DNA of 64,000 bases from Dolomedes plantarius (taxonomy: Eukaryota; Arthropoda; Arachnida; Araneae; Dolomedidae). Positions 1 to 12,524 of the stretch are shown in pieces (the first letter of the stretch is position 1; each line of letters starts with the position of its first letter). The DNA is taken from NCBI GenBank assembly GCA_907164885.2, contig OU015503.1:71006988-71070987 (forward strand). The letters run 5' to 3'. The translations under genes and the position numbers were made by a program. The notes beneath the pieces are model-generated. The model was not told the DNA's origin, did no database searches, and saw only the letters and a list, made by a program, of their open reading frames with translations.

Positions 1-236
1 AAATCTTGTCCACGGCACTCGATTCCATGGTGATGTCCAAGTGTGCTTAAGGAGGTCTCGGTGGCGTGTTCCGTGCTCTCAACTCTATTACGAAATTCCT
101 TAAGCCATCTGAATACTGAGCACTGTGACAGGCACTCGTGCCTAAAGACATCCCTCATACGGCTATAAATTTCGGCCTCACCTTCTGCCGTCAAACATTG
201 AATGAACGCTCACTCGGCCTTTTTGGACGAATCCAT
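1..236 (-). pseudogene. mariner-type transposase, N-terminal fragment
   Basis: On the minus strand an ATG at 236 opens a frame starting MDSSKKAE, followed by a stop at codon 9. Beyond it the same frame reads through CLTAEGEAEIYSRMRDVF and CLSQCSVFRWLKEFRN. This is the pattern of the Mos1/SETMAR-type helix-turn-helix DNA-binding domain at the start of mariner transposases. After about residue 60 the homology continues in another frame (AHLDITMESSAVDKI), so there is also a frameshift. The catalytic part would lie left of the window edge. The fragment is non-functional. Seen: residues and stops. Known: domain family. Inferred: it belongs to one mariner copy cut by the window boundary. Confidence 0.72.
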
Positions 237-388
237 GACATGACCGTACGTAGTCACCTTGCTACAACACATTCAAACAGTACACTGTTAATTTCTGACG
301 ATACGACGTCTTCTGCTGGCGCAAACACAAAGCTTTGAATATTTAACCCCTGCAGCTAAAACATAAGTCACACTTTCATATGGACCAC

Positions 389-1807
389 TGTAAAGAAGCA
401 CTTTTAAAAAAAATTAAAAATTCATATTTTAATCAAAAATAAAAACTTTGAAAGCTTTGATTCATTACATTTTGTGTTAAAAGGTCGGGGACGTCTTTAA
501 TGCCGACGCAATTATAGAGCAAAGCTTTTGTCGGCAACGGTAGACAATTTACAAAAGTTTTATGAGCCTAGAGTGTGTGGGGTCTTTTAGATGATAGACG
601 CACATAAGCAAGGATGGCACCGTTTGTGACGTTAAGTTGCAATGACTCTTTGTGGGGGATTGATTGGAGGGGAGCGTTATAAAACCACATGGTTTGGCGG
701 TGTTTTGCGGGTGGTCAATCAGTTGTTTGGATCATTGCATAAGAGGGGCGTTTTTGATTAAGAAAGAGGGTAGCAAATGAGAGGTTTTTAGGTGTTGAAA
801 CTTAACAAATAAAAAGTCGAGAGTTTCCAGAATGGCTGGTGAAATGGTTCCGGAGGCGGGAACGTTTAAGAAATTTAAATATTGGAAGTGAGTTTGAGGG
901 AGAGAAGTTGGAGTGCAGTCGGAGTCCAGGAGGCCTCTCCCTGGGTCGGCTGAAGAAATACCTGCCCCTGTTTGACTGCTCCAAAAGTCCGGTCGAATAT
1001 TCCCGGAGCTAAAATAAAACTAAGAGGGTTTGATGCGTCGGAACTCGGTTGATCTTTCCCGAGAAAGAAAGCCTGTGTGGAGTGACGACTGATAGCTGAT
1101 CCCGAATCCGAAATAAAGAGGGATGGCAGAGAAGATTGCCTCCAGTCCGTCTACAGTGACAAATAACCCAGCGTGGAAGAGTGCCCCATCAAACTAAAGA
1201 GAACCTACAGAGTCCCAACTGTCGTCACGGAAGAGTCCCCTACCATAGTCATCACAGAACCCGAAGGTTGCTCTCAACTAAAAGACGTGAGTGTTTCTAT
1301 TGATTTTGTTTAGTTCAGATCCCGCGTTTGCTATTAATAGTTAGTGCCAGTTTTACGTATTTGAAAATATCGTGTATTTAATTTGGATAGGAGCTTTTAG
1401 AATTTTGTGTAGTTCGTATTTACGCTCCCTGAATCAGAAGTCAAACTAAATCGAATCCCGTTTCATTTGCTCGTGTTTTGATAGTGAGTAGAGCAGTTAT
1501 TATGTTAATTAAATTTGTGAGATAAAATGTAAATATTAAGACAGTGTAAATAAATAAGTTTTGTTTTAAACCTTGAGTCAGTAATTATTTATCTGCTGTG
1601 TATTTTAATGTGGAGCAGTGTTGATTTAGCAGATCCAGCGGGTTTTAAAGTTGTTCGTTAATTGCTAATTACGTCCAGAGCCTTGGGTAACAAAATAAAT
1701 AATTATAACACAACGCACCCAAATACCCCTTGTCTTAAGATAGATAATCTTTTATACTACCACCAAATAACCATGCCCAATAAATAAAATGGACGAGCAA
1801 TACGACA
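389..1807 (+). mobile_element. solo LTR 1 (long LTR family, ~1.42 kb)
   Basis: Starts TGTAAAGAAGC and ends GCAATACGACA, the TG...CA termini of an LTR. The flanks ACCAC (384-388) and ACAAC (1808-1812) look like a 5-bp target duplication with one mismatch. The identity is supported by a second copy at 15138-16662. Both carry CATTACATTTTGTG near the start, repeats of GGTTGATC.TTCCCG, TCCAGAGCCTT.GGT and CACAACGCACCCAAATACCCC near the end, and AATAAATAAA just before the end. No internal retroelement coding or second LTR is adjacent, so this is a solo LTR left by LTR-LTR recombination. Superfamily (Gypsy, Copia or BEL) cannot be decided without the internal region. Strand follows the polyadenylation-like signals. 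Confidence 0.72.
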
Positions 1808-1827
1808 ACAACCATTATGCTTTTCTC

Positions 1828-2015
1828 ATTTCGGAGACCAGAATTCCTAGGCACAATTACTACTTTATCTAGAATCATAACAACATTTCCATGAACTTCA
1901 TTAATCTGTTTTACCTTACTAATTTCGAAGAGAGAACTCCTTTGCACAATCACTACTTAATCTAGTGTTATAACAGCATTTCCACGTGCTTCGTTAATTT
2001 TGTAACGTTTAGTGC
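1828..2015. repeat. two-copy tandem duplication, ~94-bp unit
   Basis: Unit 1 starts ATTTCGGAG at 1828 and unit 2 starts ATTTCGAAG at 1922. Both contain an AATTCCT/AACTCCT..GCACAAT.ACTAC block, then ATAACA.CATTTCCA and CTTC.TTAAT. The copies differ at many positions, so the duplication is old. It lies immediately beyond solo LTR 1. Confidence 0.6.
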
Positions 2016-3559
2016 TTCATTAGTAAAGCAGAAGAGAGTTGCAAACGTTCTGGCACTTCCGGTGACCGGGCCCGTATGGCAAGCTTACCTTAAATGAAAA
2101 ACCCAGATTATTTTTGCTGGCACAATTCATTAATCTCCAGATGCCAAAAGGAAAATGTTGGATAAATAGAATGGCTGCTGACATTGATTGTTGCTCTTTG
2201 CTCCATATGAGAAGATCAAACGAAAAACAGGAAACGAGATGAAATAATGACCTCAAAATATGACAATGCCATCACTGCATGACGGTTGTTCGTAATTCTC
2301 TTGGATAAGTTTTCCTCAAGATTTTATCTGAGCACAATATGTTTGATCTTAGTATATGGAAATTCACTTTTTAACAGTGAAGAGAGAATAGTGAGAGAGA
2401 GAGAAAGTGAATCAGAGGGTTTCTTTTGTATTCTGTTTCAACTGAAGTGAATCAGTAAAACTGATTTATTGTTTAGAAGACAATGAAAACTAAGTTAAAA
2501 TAATTTACCTACTGATAAGCTATTGGTTTCATCTCTGAATAATCCTTAAATATGTGAAATTACAGCTTAGATTCTTTAGTTCGCATGAAAACACACAGCG
2601 GCGAAAACTATACTCTTTTCAATGCAGGACGAGGGTTTATCTGTTATTCAAAGAAAAATGCTTTTATGATGCGACGTGACATTTTTCAGTAAAAAACTTG
2701 GCATAGAATGATATATTCACAGTTAAAGATCATTTAAAACCTTACTGGAGATTGTAGGAAATATGTCGATTAATGAAATCAACCATTTATCTGGGGGTCG
2801 AACATTCAAATTTCGGTCGTTATAAGCCCAAGTAATGAACAACCGTTGTTTTAATACTATAACAATAGAATGTTTTACCATGTTTGGTGTCACTTTTCTT
2901 AGTTTCTAGCATCAGATATTCCTTTTGTCCCTTTAAACTAATCTCTGAGCTAATAAAAATATAAAACAGTCACTTCAAATTTAGATGTCTTCCCTCATCA
3001 TTAATATACAAGGCAAATTGTTTAAACATATTTTTCTGCTAAAATCACTCTAACTACAACAGTAAATTGAATTACTATTGCATTTCATAAAGTACATATT
3101 ATTGAAAGTCATATTTGATATAATAGTATTATTTACATCCTGAATGTAAGAATTGTACAATCTGTTAGAAGCAAAGCAGTTGTAAACAAAGTATAACGCT
3201 AAAAATCTAAATTATTTCCTGAAATCGAAGTCCACACCGTACTAAATCTGAAAAAAAGAAATAATTAAATAATCTGCAGTCCACATTGCACAGTACAATG
3301 TTTTGGGACGTGAGCAAAATTTTATGCTTTTTGGATCGCAAATTTCGCAATTATGAGGATTTTCAAACATCACACCAATGAAGCTCACCGAAAAGCTGAA
3401 AACTTGAAGAATTGAAAAATATTTTAATACTTGAGTTACGAACATTTAATATATATTTATTTCTATCAAAGTTTAAATCAGTCCTTTAAACTATTTTGGT
3501 TGTTTTATTGTTAATTCGAACTTCTAGGAGAAGAGAGAGTTAATTTTCACTAGATTTAC
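2016..3559. other. no gene seen, AT-rich unique sequence
   Basis: No convincing coding frame, RNA gene or complete TE recognised. Short frames here have no recognisable motifs. There is a short GA-rich patch near 2385-2410. Confidence 0.5.
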
Positions 3560-4860
3560 TATACCTCCAACTTGAATGTACATACAAATAAAATTCAAAC
3601 TATCCATCCTATAAAGCAAAACTATAAAATTTGATTGAAGACCCAATTTTTCAGATAATCTACCCTATTAAGACAGATATTTTTTAACTATAATTTTTTA
3701 ATATTTTTCCTTAAAACAATAATTCCGAAATTATGCTTCATTCTCTGATCATTCTCCAACTTGAATGAACACAGAAAGAAAATTCAAGCATTTCTTATAA
3801 AGCAAAATATTAAAATTTCATTTAAGATCCAAGTTTTCAGATAATCTACCCTATTGAGAGAGATTTTTTAATCATCATCTTTTAATCTTTTTCTGCAAAA
3901 CAATGATTTTGAAATTGTGGTTCATTCTCTGATCATTGTCCGACTTGAATGAACATAGAAATAAAATTCAAACAATTCTTCTTATAAAGCGAAACATTAA
4001 AATTTGGTTGAAGATCAAATTTTTCAGATAATCTACTCCATTAAGACAGATTTTTTTAAACATCATCTTTTAAGATTTTTCTACAAAGCAATAATTTCGA
4101 AACTGTGGTTCATACTCTGATCATTCGCCGACTTGAATGAACATAGAAATAAAATTCTAACATTTCTTCTTATAAAGCGAAACATTAAAATTTGGTTGAA
4201 GATCAAATTTTTCAGATAATCTACTACATTAAGACAGATTTTTTAATCATCATCTTTTAATCTTTTTCTACAAAACAATGATTTCGAAATTGGGGTTCAT
4301 TCTCTGATCATTGTCCGACTTGAATGAACACAGAATTAAAATTCAAACATTTCTTCTTATAAAGCGAAACATTAAAATTTGGTTGCAGATCAAATTTTTC
4401 AGATAATTGACTCCATTAAGACAGATTTTTTTAAACATTATCTTTTAATATTTTTCTACAAAGCAATGATTTCTAAACTGTGGTTCATACTCTGATCATT
4501 CGCCGACTTGAATGAGCATAGGAATAAAATTCAAACATTTCTTCTTATAAAGCGAAACATTAAAATTTGATTTAAAATCCAATTTTTCAGATAATCAACC
4601 CTATTAAGAAAGGTATTTTTTAAATCCTCCTCTTTTAGTCTTTTTCTTCAAAACTTGATTCTGAAACTGTGTTTCATTCTCGTTCAATCTCCGACTTGAA
4701 TGAACAGAGACGAAAAATTCAAACAGTTCTTCCTATAAACCAAAACAATAAAATTTGAAGATCCGATTTTTTAGATAATTATCATATTAAGGCAGATATT
4801 TTTTAATTATCATCGTTTAATCTTTTTCTTTAAAACAGTGATTCCGAAACTGCGGTTAGC
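3560..4860. repeat. tandem array, ~188-bp unit, 7 copies
   Basis: The landmark CTTGAATG recurs at 3571, 3760, 3944, 4132, 4319, 4507 and 4695, spacings of 189, 184, 188, 187, 188 and 188 bp. Each unit also carries TATAAAGC.AAA, a TCAGATAATC.AC block and a T-rich AATCTTTTTCT block. Inner copies (3944-4560) resemble each other more than the edge copies do, which fits array turnover by unequal exchange with decayed edges. The array ends where GATTCCGAAACTG runs into non-repeat sequence near 4860. Confidence 0.88.
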
Positions 4861-5144
4861 TGAGCTGTGGGTATACAGGAGTTAATAAGAAGGAGTCTCA
4901 AGATGATAAAATCTTTCTTCAGCTACAACCTTTCAAAAGCTGGGCTGCTAGCCTAATTACGAAAACACATTAATGGAACTAAAAAAAATTACTTTTCCTG
5001 TGAACAGGATTAACTTAGAAAAAGTGACGTGATAATTACTTTCACACAAAACCATTTACAGGATTTGGGGTCATGGAAATTATTTATACTCAATTAGCAG
5101 AAAACTAGATTTCAGAAAAACTTATCTTTTGCATGTATATTACT

Positions 5145-5560
5145 CAAAACAAAAGTATACTTAAAAGCGTGAGAATTTATGGATGAATTATTTATTGAAA
5201 CTGTCATTTTAGGTTTATTTATGTACAGCTTACATTTTTCGTGTTTTTAACACAGCAAAAACTATACCTGAAAGAGCAAATTTTTGTATTGTTTATTGAA
5301 ATTGTCATTTTTGGTTCCTTTAAGCCCGACAAATTTTTTCAGTGTATATTACCAAGGGAAAAAGTGTCCTTGAGATCATACGAATTTTTAGTTATATTAT
5401 TTACTGAAAGTGTCATTTCAGGTTAATTTTAGCCCAAATTACCTTATGTAAACTTATAACACAGGAGAAATGCATACTTGAAAGTGGAAGAATATTTTGT
5501 AATATTAATTAATTTGTAATATTAATTACAGAAAATGACCCCTTAGTATAATTTAACTAC
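5145..5560. repeat. degenerate ~105-bp tandem repeat
   Basis: TTATT.A..GAAA.TGTCATTT..GGTT recurs near 5190, 5292 and 5400 (spacing about 101-108 bp), with a weaker fourth copy near 5530. Another copy of the same unit lies at about 6729-6835, on the far side of the 133/142-bp array. The later array therefore appears to sit inside, or to have grown within, an older array. Confidence 0.55.
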
Positions 5561-5754
5561 ATCTTACTATTTTCATATTTCTGTGTTTGCAGTGCAAAGA
5601 GTGGCCATTCAAAAATCATAGTTTTGAGAAAAATAAACAGCTTTTCTAAAGTCAGTTTTTAAGTTTAATTTTTAATTTTTTTAAAGTAAATTTTTCCAGT
5701 TTTATTTTTGTTGAGTAAAGAGTGCTATGTCCTTAATTGGGACAGAACCCCTTT

Positions 5755-6725
5755 AACACTAACAAGTTTGTGTTTTGTTTCACATATCCCAAATTTCCCT
5801 TGATGAATAAAAATATTTAGGAGTGGAATTGGATATAGCTTTCTGTACCCTGCAGTAGCCCTTGATTTTTCAAATATATCTGGATTTGATAACTCATTTT
5901 AGCCCATTTTGTACTCAACATCCCAAATTTTCACTGATGAATAAAAATATTTAGGAGTGGAATTGGACTTAGCTTTCTATACCCTGCAGTAGCCGTTGAT
6001 GTTTCAAACATGTCTGATTTGATAACTCATTTTAGCCCATTTTGGACTAAACATTCCAAATTTTCACTGATGAATAAAACTATTTTGGAGTGGAATTGGA
6101 TATAGCTTTCTGTACCTTGCAGTAGCCCTTGAGTTTTCAAACATACCTGGTTTTGATAATTCATTTTAGCCCATTTTGGGCTTAACATCCCAAATTTTCC
6201 CTGATGAATAAAAATATTTAGGAGTGGAATTGGACTTTTGTTTTAAGCTTTCTGTACCCTGCAGTAGGCCTTGATTTTTCAAACTTGCCTGGTTTGATAA
6301 CTCGTGTTCAGCCATTTCGGACTTAACATTCCAAGTTTTCACCGATGAATAATAATATTTAGGAAAGGAATTGGATTCAGGTTTCTGTACCCTGCACTTG
6401 CCCTTGATTTTTCAAACATACCTGGTTTTGATAACTCATTTTAGCCCAGTTTGGGTTTAACATACCAAATTTTCCCTGATGAATAAAAATATTTAGGAGG
6501 GGAATTGGACTTTTGTTTTGAGCTTTCTGTACCCTGCAGTAGGCTTTGATTTTTCAAACTTGCCTGGTTTGATAGCTCATATTCATCCATTTTGGAATTA
6601 AAATTCCAAGTTTTCACTGATGAATAAAAACATTTAGTAAAGGAATTGGATTTAGGTTTCTGTACCCTGCAGTAGCCCTTGATTTTTCAAACATTCCTTG
6701 TTCGATAACTCATTTTAGTCCATTT
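5755..6725. repeat. tandem array with alternating 133/142-bp spacing
   Basis: The landmark CCCTGCAG (or near variant) occurs at 5848, 5982, 6115, 6257, 6390, 6532 and 6665. Spacings are 134, 133, 142, 133, 142, 133. The 142-bp units carry an extra TTTTGTTTT.AGC stretch before the landmark and share AAACTTGCCTGGTTTGATA. The units between them share GG.TT.AGGTTTCTGTACCC. The last four intervals therefore form a two-unit (~275 bp) higher-order repeat. Confidence 0.87.
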
Positions 6726-6728
6726 TGA

Positions 6729-6835
6729 ACAGCAAAGACAGATTTATAACTAAAAAATATACTTAAAAGCATGAAAATTTGTAGCTGTATTATTTATTGA
6801 AACTGCCATTTTCAGTTTATTTAGACAGAGAAATT
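6729..6835. repeat. outlying copy of the ~105-bp repeat
   Basis: Carries AAAATATACTTAAAAGC, then TTATTTATTGAAACTGCCATTTT, matching units at 5145-5560 but separated from them by the 133/142-bp array. Confidence 0.5.
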
Positions 6836-7256
6836 AACTATGAAACCTTTATTTAATACGGCAGAATGCTATCGATTTTATTGAATACCTATGTGTCTAA
6901 CTTTTCATCTGAGATTTAACATACAAAAGACAACCGAATAAACGAAACATTTTTATTAAATAAGGATATTTTGTTAAAATTTTCGTATAAGTTGAAATTC
7001 TGTACGGGGCAAGTTACGGACATTAGCGCCAGTTCCTTTTCCTTTACATAACTACCCTCAGAATAAATAAAATACATCACATTGCGCTTTTATTATGGAA
7101 AAGTTTTGTGGAGATTAACGTTTAAATGTTTAATGTAGTAAAAAACTTCGCGTCGACTCTTCAAAGTAAGTCTGTTATAGATAACCGTAGCGCAAGGAAT
7201 CTACCCAATCTATGCATCCTTGTTTCGAGACCCTTTATCATAGACGTTTCTTTTAA

Positions 7257-7913
7257 TCTATATATATAAAACAGTTCCGTAACTGACTCATTCATTCACT
7301 GACTGACATACAACGCACAGACCAAACCGATGGACCTAAAGGGCTGAAATTTTGCATGGCGATTCTTCTAATAGTGTAGGGGTGCACTATAAAAGATTTT
7401 TCAAAAATTCTTCTTAGATTTTTTTAAATTAAATTTTTAAGCTGTTTTTTAAACTTTTTTTACGTTTGCATTTAAAATAATACATTGAGGGTTATAAAAT
7501 TTATATCACGAGAAAGATCCTAAAAATTCCTTCAAAATGAAATTTTTTTCGAATTTTTACCTCTATTTCCTGATTTTTGGTGAATTTTTAAAGATTAATT
7601 TTTAGAATTTAATTTATTAAATGCTGATCACGTGATTTCTTTTTCTGGTACTTTAAATAAATTTATCGTCACATGCATAACTAAATAGACAAATAAAATT
7701 TCTCCTTTCTAATGCAGCAGACGATTGGATATTATCCAAAGAAAATAAATATCCCTTACGATTTTTTTATAAATATATATAATTTTTACATCAATTGTAT
7801 ACATTCATCGTCGTATTTATTATAAATATATATATATTTGGCATAAATTGCATACATTGACAGCTGTATTTAATTTGAATGTACTCCGCAGCGAAGTGCG
7901 GGTTTTCAGCTAG
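7257..7913 (+). mobile_element. non-autonomous Helitron, family Helitron-1, copy A (complete)
   Basis: Starts TCTATATATATAAAACAG directly after an A and ends CAGCTAG directly before a T, the canonical Helitron insertion between A and T with 5' TC and 3' CTAG. Just inside the 3' end is a hairpin, CCGCA-GCGAAG-TGCGG (7887-7902), about 8 nt before CTAG. No coding capacity for a Rep/helicase, so it depends on an autonomous partner. Copies share an interior CACGTGATTTCTTTTTCTGG block and a TA microsatellite near the 3' side. This copy, B, D, G and F give mutually consistent ends. Confidence 0.92.
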
Positions 7914-8072
7914 TTTATTAATATGTATGGACGACTGCTAAGATCTACGAACAGGACAATTTGACGTTCATGGATTGTAGTCCGTAGATCAGTTGCTGAG
8001 ATCAGTGGAGCTCTGGAATAAGATAATATTTCAAGGATAAAATGAAGGATGAAAGATAAAGTAAATTAATTG

Positions 8073-8330
8073 GTCCCGAGATAGTCTAGTGGTGGCGCGT
8101 GGGGAATCGGACTGGGATGTTCCGTTCGATGACAGACGAACGGCAATCAATACTTTCGTGTCTAATCCAATAGGGCCACGTTAAATCTGGAAAGTCCATC
8201 CACGATGTCAGTGTGTGGGGAAATGTGCAAGCCCTCCGTATGTCGCCCTTGTGGGTGCTCTATCAAAATTGAGTTGGCACCCACGGAGCATTGTTGATTC
8301 ACCTTTATAGTGCTCCAAAACAAAATGTAT
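8073..8330 (+). mobile_element. tRNA-derived SINE-like element
   Basis: Begins GTCCCGAGATAGTCTAGTGG, resembling a tRNA 5' end with an A box, followed at about 50 nt by CCGTTCGATGAC, a degenerate B box of an RNA polymerase III promoter. A non-tRNA body follows, including CACCCACGGAGCA. Clearly more GC-rich than the surroundings. Spacing of the two boxes fits a tRNA-derived head. The end point is uncertain. Confidence 0.5.
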
Positions 8331-10563
8331 TAAATTATTTCCGAGGTTCTCTGTGAATGTCTCATGACATGTGGTCCGTATTGGCCAAGATGGAAAAGAT
8401 ACATTTCTATGAGGTTTTCAGACTTAAACAAAATATTTATGATACAGGACTAATGGAATTTATGGCTCTGGTAAAATAATCCTGTAATATTTTTTTTACC
8501 TTTTTTTCACCATGATAAGTTTTTTTTTTCATTTTGTGCTACCCACATTTCCTTTACTGGCTACTCTCAATGCTTCAGAAAAAATAAAAAAAATATATAA
8601 GAAACTGAATGAAAACGGAACATGAGTCGAGGATCAGCATATCAAATATTACTGATCTTGACACTTCCTGATATGGTTGTAAAAAAAATTATGCCTGTCA
8701 TTGATTGTCACATTGAAAAAAAAAACATAATATGCACTTATACAATTATTATCTTGTAGTGGTAGAATTTGCTATTGTGTGAAATTGCAGTAATTAAGAT
8801 TATGAAGGAGAAATGCAGTACTTTTATGATAAATTAAGTGATTTTCTAGGATGAAATGTTGTCATTTATACAACTTATACTGAACAAATTGCCCGCGGAA
8901 ACTTCTGTTGTGCTAACTGAGGTTTCTGGGATAAGCTATACGTAGGGGGTATTAAGGGGTCATACGACTGTTAAAAGTCCCCTTTTAAAACTCTTTAGAG
9001 TATAATGTTATGAAAAGCATACCACATATTCTACCTTTTTCTGAGTCATTACATATTGCTATATTTTTGCTACCAATTTTTTATTAAAGGTCAAATACTT
9101 ATATTTTTCGAGTATATTTGGCGATAGTTGTCCATATCTACAGATGATTTTCAAAATTCTTTTGAGACTGTCATATTGTCGCCCTTGTGTACTCGTGTCT
9201 GAATAAATCGGTATATTTTGCTTAAATTGATTGTTACGCAGGCATATTTTTATTGATATCATATCAAGATAAGTTGATAAAAGGTACTCACATTTGATTT
9301 ATTAATTTAATTACATTAATAATTATGTTTTTAAACATGAGGTGGTAATAAAGCCATCGTGCATTTATCTAAGTATGTATATTCAAACATGCAAACTTGA
9401 AAAACATTAATATTTAAGTACATAAACAGGCAAGTTAATATAAATAATTTATTAATATGTTCTGTAAAACCTCATACGTTTTCTACATTTGTAGGTTTCT
9501 ATTCTTGAATGCAAAATGGTAAATTGCATTTCGGCATATGCTTCTACGCTATTTTTTTGCAATTACACTTAATCTTTTAGAGGACATTTTGAAAACAATT
9601 TCTCACTTTTTATTTATTTTCACTCCCTCCATTTCATTTTCATTAAATTTTGATGTTATATTAGTAATATATTTTCTCAATTATGCGTTTCTTTTTCGAG
9701 GTCCCTTGAAGTACTTATAAATGAGATTTTACTTCAATTACAAATTGCATAATATATTCTTCCAAAAACTTATTACTACGTTTATTATTTTAGATTTTCT
9801 GCAGTGTTGTAAAAAGAAGTTAAAGGCGAAAAACAATTGATCAGGGTAAAATATATGTGTCTGTTCATTTGAATCTGTATATGCATTAATAGCACGGTGG
9901 TATAATACGTATACCACCTGAGCACTGAAAACGGTAATTACTAAAAAAATTTAAAAATAATTGTTTTCAGTTTTAATAGCATCCCTTAGTTTGTAGATAT
10001 AAATAATTTTGTGTTTGTGAGTGAAACAAAATTTTGAGCATGAAAAAGTTAAAGAGAACATGTCCTCTTTTACCCCCGATGTTTTTGTTCAATTTTTTTT
10101 TATTCTGATCTTTATTTTGTACTCTTTTTACCTCACTTACCTTTAGTCCAATATTTTTTCCTAGCGTAAAATTTGTCGGTATTGTATTTTAATACCGTGC
10201 CATAATAGAAATGTAGACAGATTATTTCCAATTGTCAGGGCTCCGTGGACAAAGAAGAGAAATTATTTCAGCACAGAAACTTCTAAATCGGTATAAAAAT
10301 ATAGCAATAAAGCAATTTTATAGGGATAGCTAATTGTTATCGTAAGTTATTAGCTCATATAAATATGAGATTGATAGTCCTGTGACTGAGGAAACCTTAT
10401 TGTGATTTCATTCATAATCATAAAATTATTACTCTTAGCCCCTAGTATTATGAATTAAAATTTATTGTTTTGTTTTTTATTTATAAATGTTTTAAAATAT
10501 TTCATAAAGGGAATTATTTAAAAAAAGTTTTTTTTTTCACAAATTGTATTTTTATTTATATAA
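8331..10563. other. no gene seen, AT-rich unique sequence
   Basis: Long AT-rich stretch with homopolymer runs (8490-8530, 8580-8600). Frames such as 9538-9720 are low-complexity and show no motif. No TE ends recognised. Confidence 0.5.
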
Positions 10564-10636
10564 CTAGCTGAAAACCCTCACTTCGCTACGGAATACATTC
10601 AAATTAAATACAATGGTCAGTGTATGCAATTGATGC

Positions 10637-10679
<43 letters not shown>

Positions 10680-11254
10680 GTAAATATGACGATCAATGTA
10701 TACAATTGATGTAGAAAAAAATATATATTTATAAATAAATCGTATGGGATATTTTTAAAGACAAAATAATGTCCAATCGTCTGCGCATTAGCAAGAAAAT
10801 TTTTTTTTTGTCTATTTAGTTGTTACGCACGTGACGATGATTTTATTTAAAGTACCAGAAAAAGAAATCACGTGATCGGGATTTAATAAATCAAATTCTA
10901 AAAATTAATCTTTAAAAATTCACGAAAAATCAGAAAATGGAGGTAAAGATTCGAAAAAGATGTCATTTTAAAGGAATTTTTATGATCTTTCTCGTGATAT
11001 AAATTTTATAACCCTCAATGTATTATTTTAAATGCAAACGTAAAAAAAGTTTAAATAACAGCTTAAAAATTTAATTTAAAAAAATCTAAGAAGAATTTTT
11101 GAAAAATCTTTCTTAGTGCAACTCTACACTATTAGAAGAATCGCCATGCAAAATTTCAGCCCTTTAGGTCCAGCGGTTTGGTCTGTGCGTTGTATGTCAG
11201 TCAGTCAGTGAATGAATGAATGAGTCAGTTACGGAACTGTTTTATATATATAGA
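10564..11254 (-). mobile_element. Helitron-1 copy B (complete, minus)
   Basis: Read on the minus strand it starts TCTATATATATAAAACAG at 11254 and ends CTAG at 10564, with A and T flanks as expected. It contains a (TA)n expansion near 10638-10672. It abuts copy C with no spacer: C breaks off exactly where B's 5' TC begins. Confidence 0.9.
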
Positions 11255-11928
11255 TAATAAATACGACGATCAATGTATACAATTGATGTAAAAAAACAAA
11301 AAAAATTATTTATAAAAAAATCGTAAGGGATATTTTATAGACAAAATAATATAAAAGAAAATATTCAAATTAAATGTAATAGGACATACTAAAGAATATA
11401 GTAAAGTTTAAGGAACGTAATATCTTTTACTGTATTTTAATATTTTTTTGGATAATGTCCAATCGTCTGCAGCATTAAGAAGAGAAAAAAATTGTGTTTA
11501 TTTAGTTGTTATGCACGTGACGATAAATTTATTTAAAGTACCAGAAAAAGAAATCACGTGATCAGCATTTAATGAATTTAATTCTAAAAATAATCTTTAA
11601 AAATTCACCAAAAATCAGAAAAGGGAGGTAAAGATTCAAAAAAGATCTCATTTTTAAAAGAAATTTTTATGATCTTTCTTGTGATGTAAATTTTATAACC
11701 CTCAAATTATTATTCTAAATGCAAACTTAAAAAAGTTATTAAAACAGCTTAAAAATTTAATTTAAAAAAATCTAAGAAGAAATTTTGAAAAATCTTTCTT
11801 AGTGCACCCCTACACTATAAGAAGAATCACCATGCAAAATGTCAGCCATTTTGGTCCAGCGGTTTGGTCTGTGCGTTGTATGCCAGTCAGTGAGTCAGTC
11901 AGTTACGGAACTGTTTTATATATAGAGA
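11255..11928 (-). mobile_element. Helitron-1 copy C, 3' end missing, long subtype
   Basis: The 5' end is at 11928 on the minus strand (TCTCTATATATAAAACAG after an A). Its 3' terminal ~90-100 bp (hairpin and CTAG) are absent because copy B's 5' end follows directly. It carries an extra block around 11344-11455 (A.AAAATATTCAAATTAAAT...CTGTATTTTAATA) that copies A and B lack but copy D has, so there are at least two subtypes. Confidence 0.83.
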
Positions 11929-12162
11929 TAAATATAAATTAATTTTGATGCCTATGAATAAATATTATATTTGCATACTTCCATGCACTGTCCTCTTTTT
12001 ACTCTCTTTTTGGAAGATTTTCTCTTTTTAACCTCTTCACTACTGAAATATAAAAGAATATTGCAAAAAAATATTTAACAGTTCTAAATTTCTGTTTTAC
12101 CTTCATAAGTCATAATAAAATAGAGAAAACATAAATTTTACTGTTAGGGGGCCAATAATTTT

Positions 12163-12182
12163 AGGTACACTTATGTGTACCT
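12163..12182. promoter_or_regulatory. subterminal palindrome 1 of the piggyBac element
   Basis: AGGTACAC-TTAT-GTGTACCT, a perfect 8-bp inverted repeat about 130 bp inside the left end. Same design as the sites at 14079 and 14426. A transposase-binding role is inferred only. Confidence 0.6.
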
Positions 12183-12524
12183 CAGGTTTTAACAAAGTAA
12201 AAATACTTAAATATTTCAAATGATAAATGGTATCTAAACCAGGTACAAATATACATATTATTGTATTATAGTTAATTTAAGTATAATAATGAATGTATTT
12301 AATAATTGTTTAGAAAGAAAATCAAATTTTTAAAAAAATCTGAATTTTTATCTAAGTACAATGCTTTAATATTTCAATCGAAAAAGTACCACTAATTATT
12401 ATTGACATATTACATTATGACAAAAAATTCAAATGCACAGTTTATGGTTTATTTCGTGTTGCTAAAATACGCACACAATGGATTTTGTGTTTTTAAACAT
12501 TTATACATTAGCAAATAAAATGTC

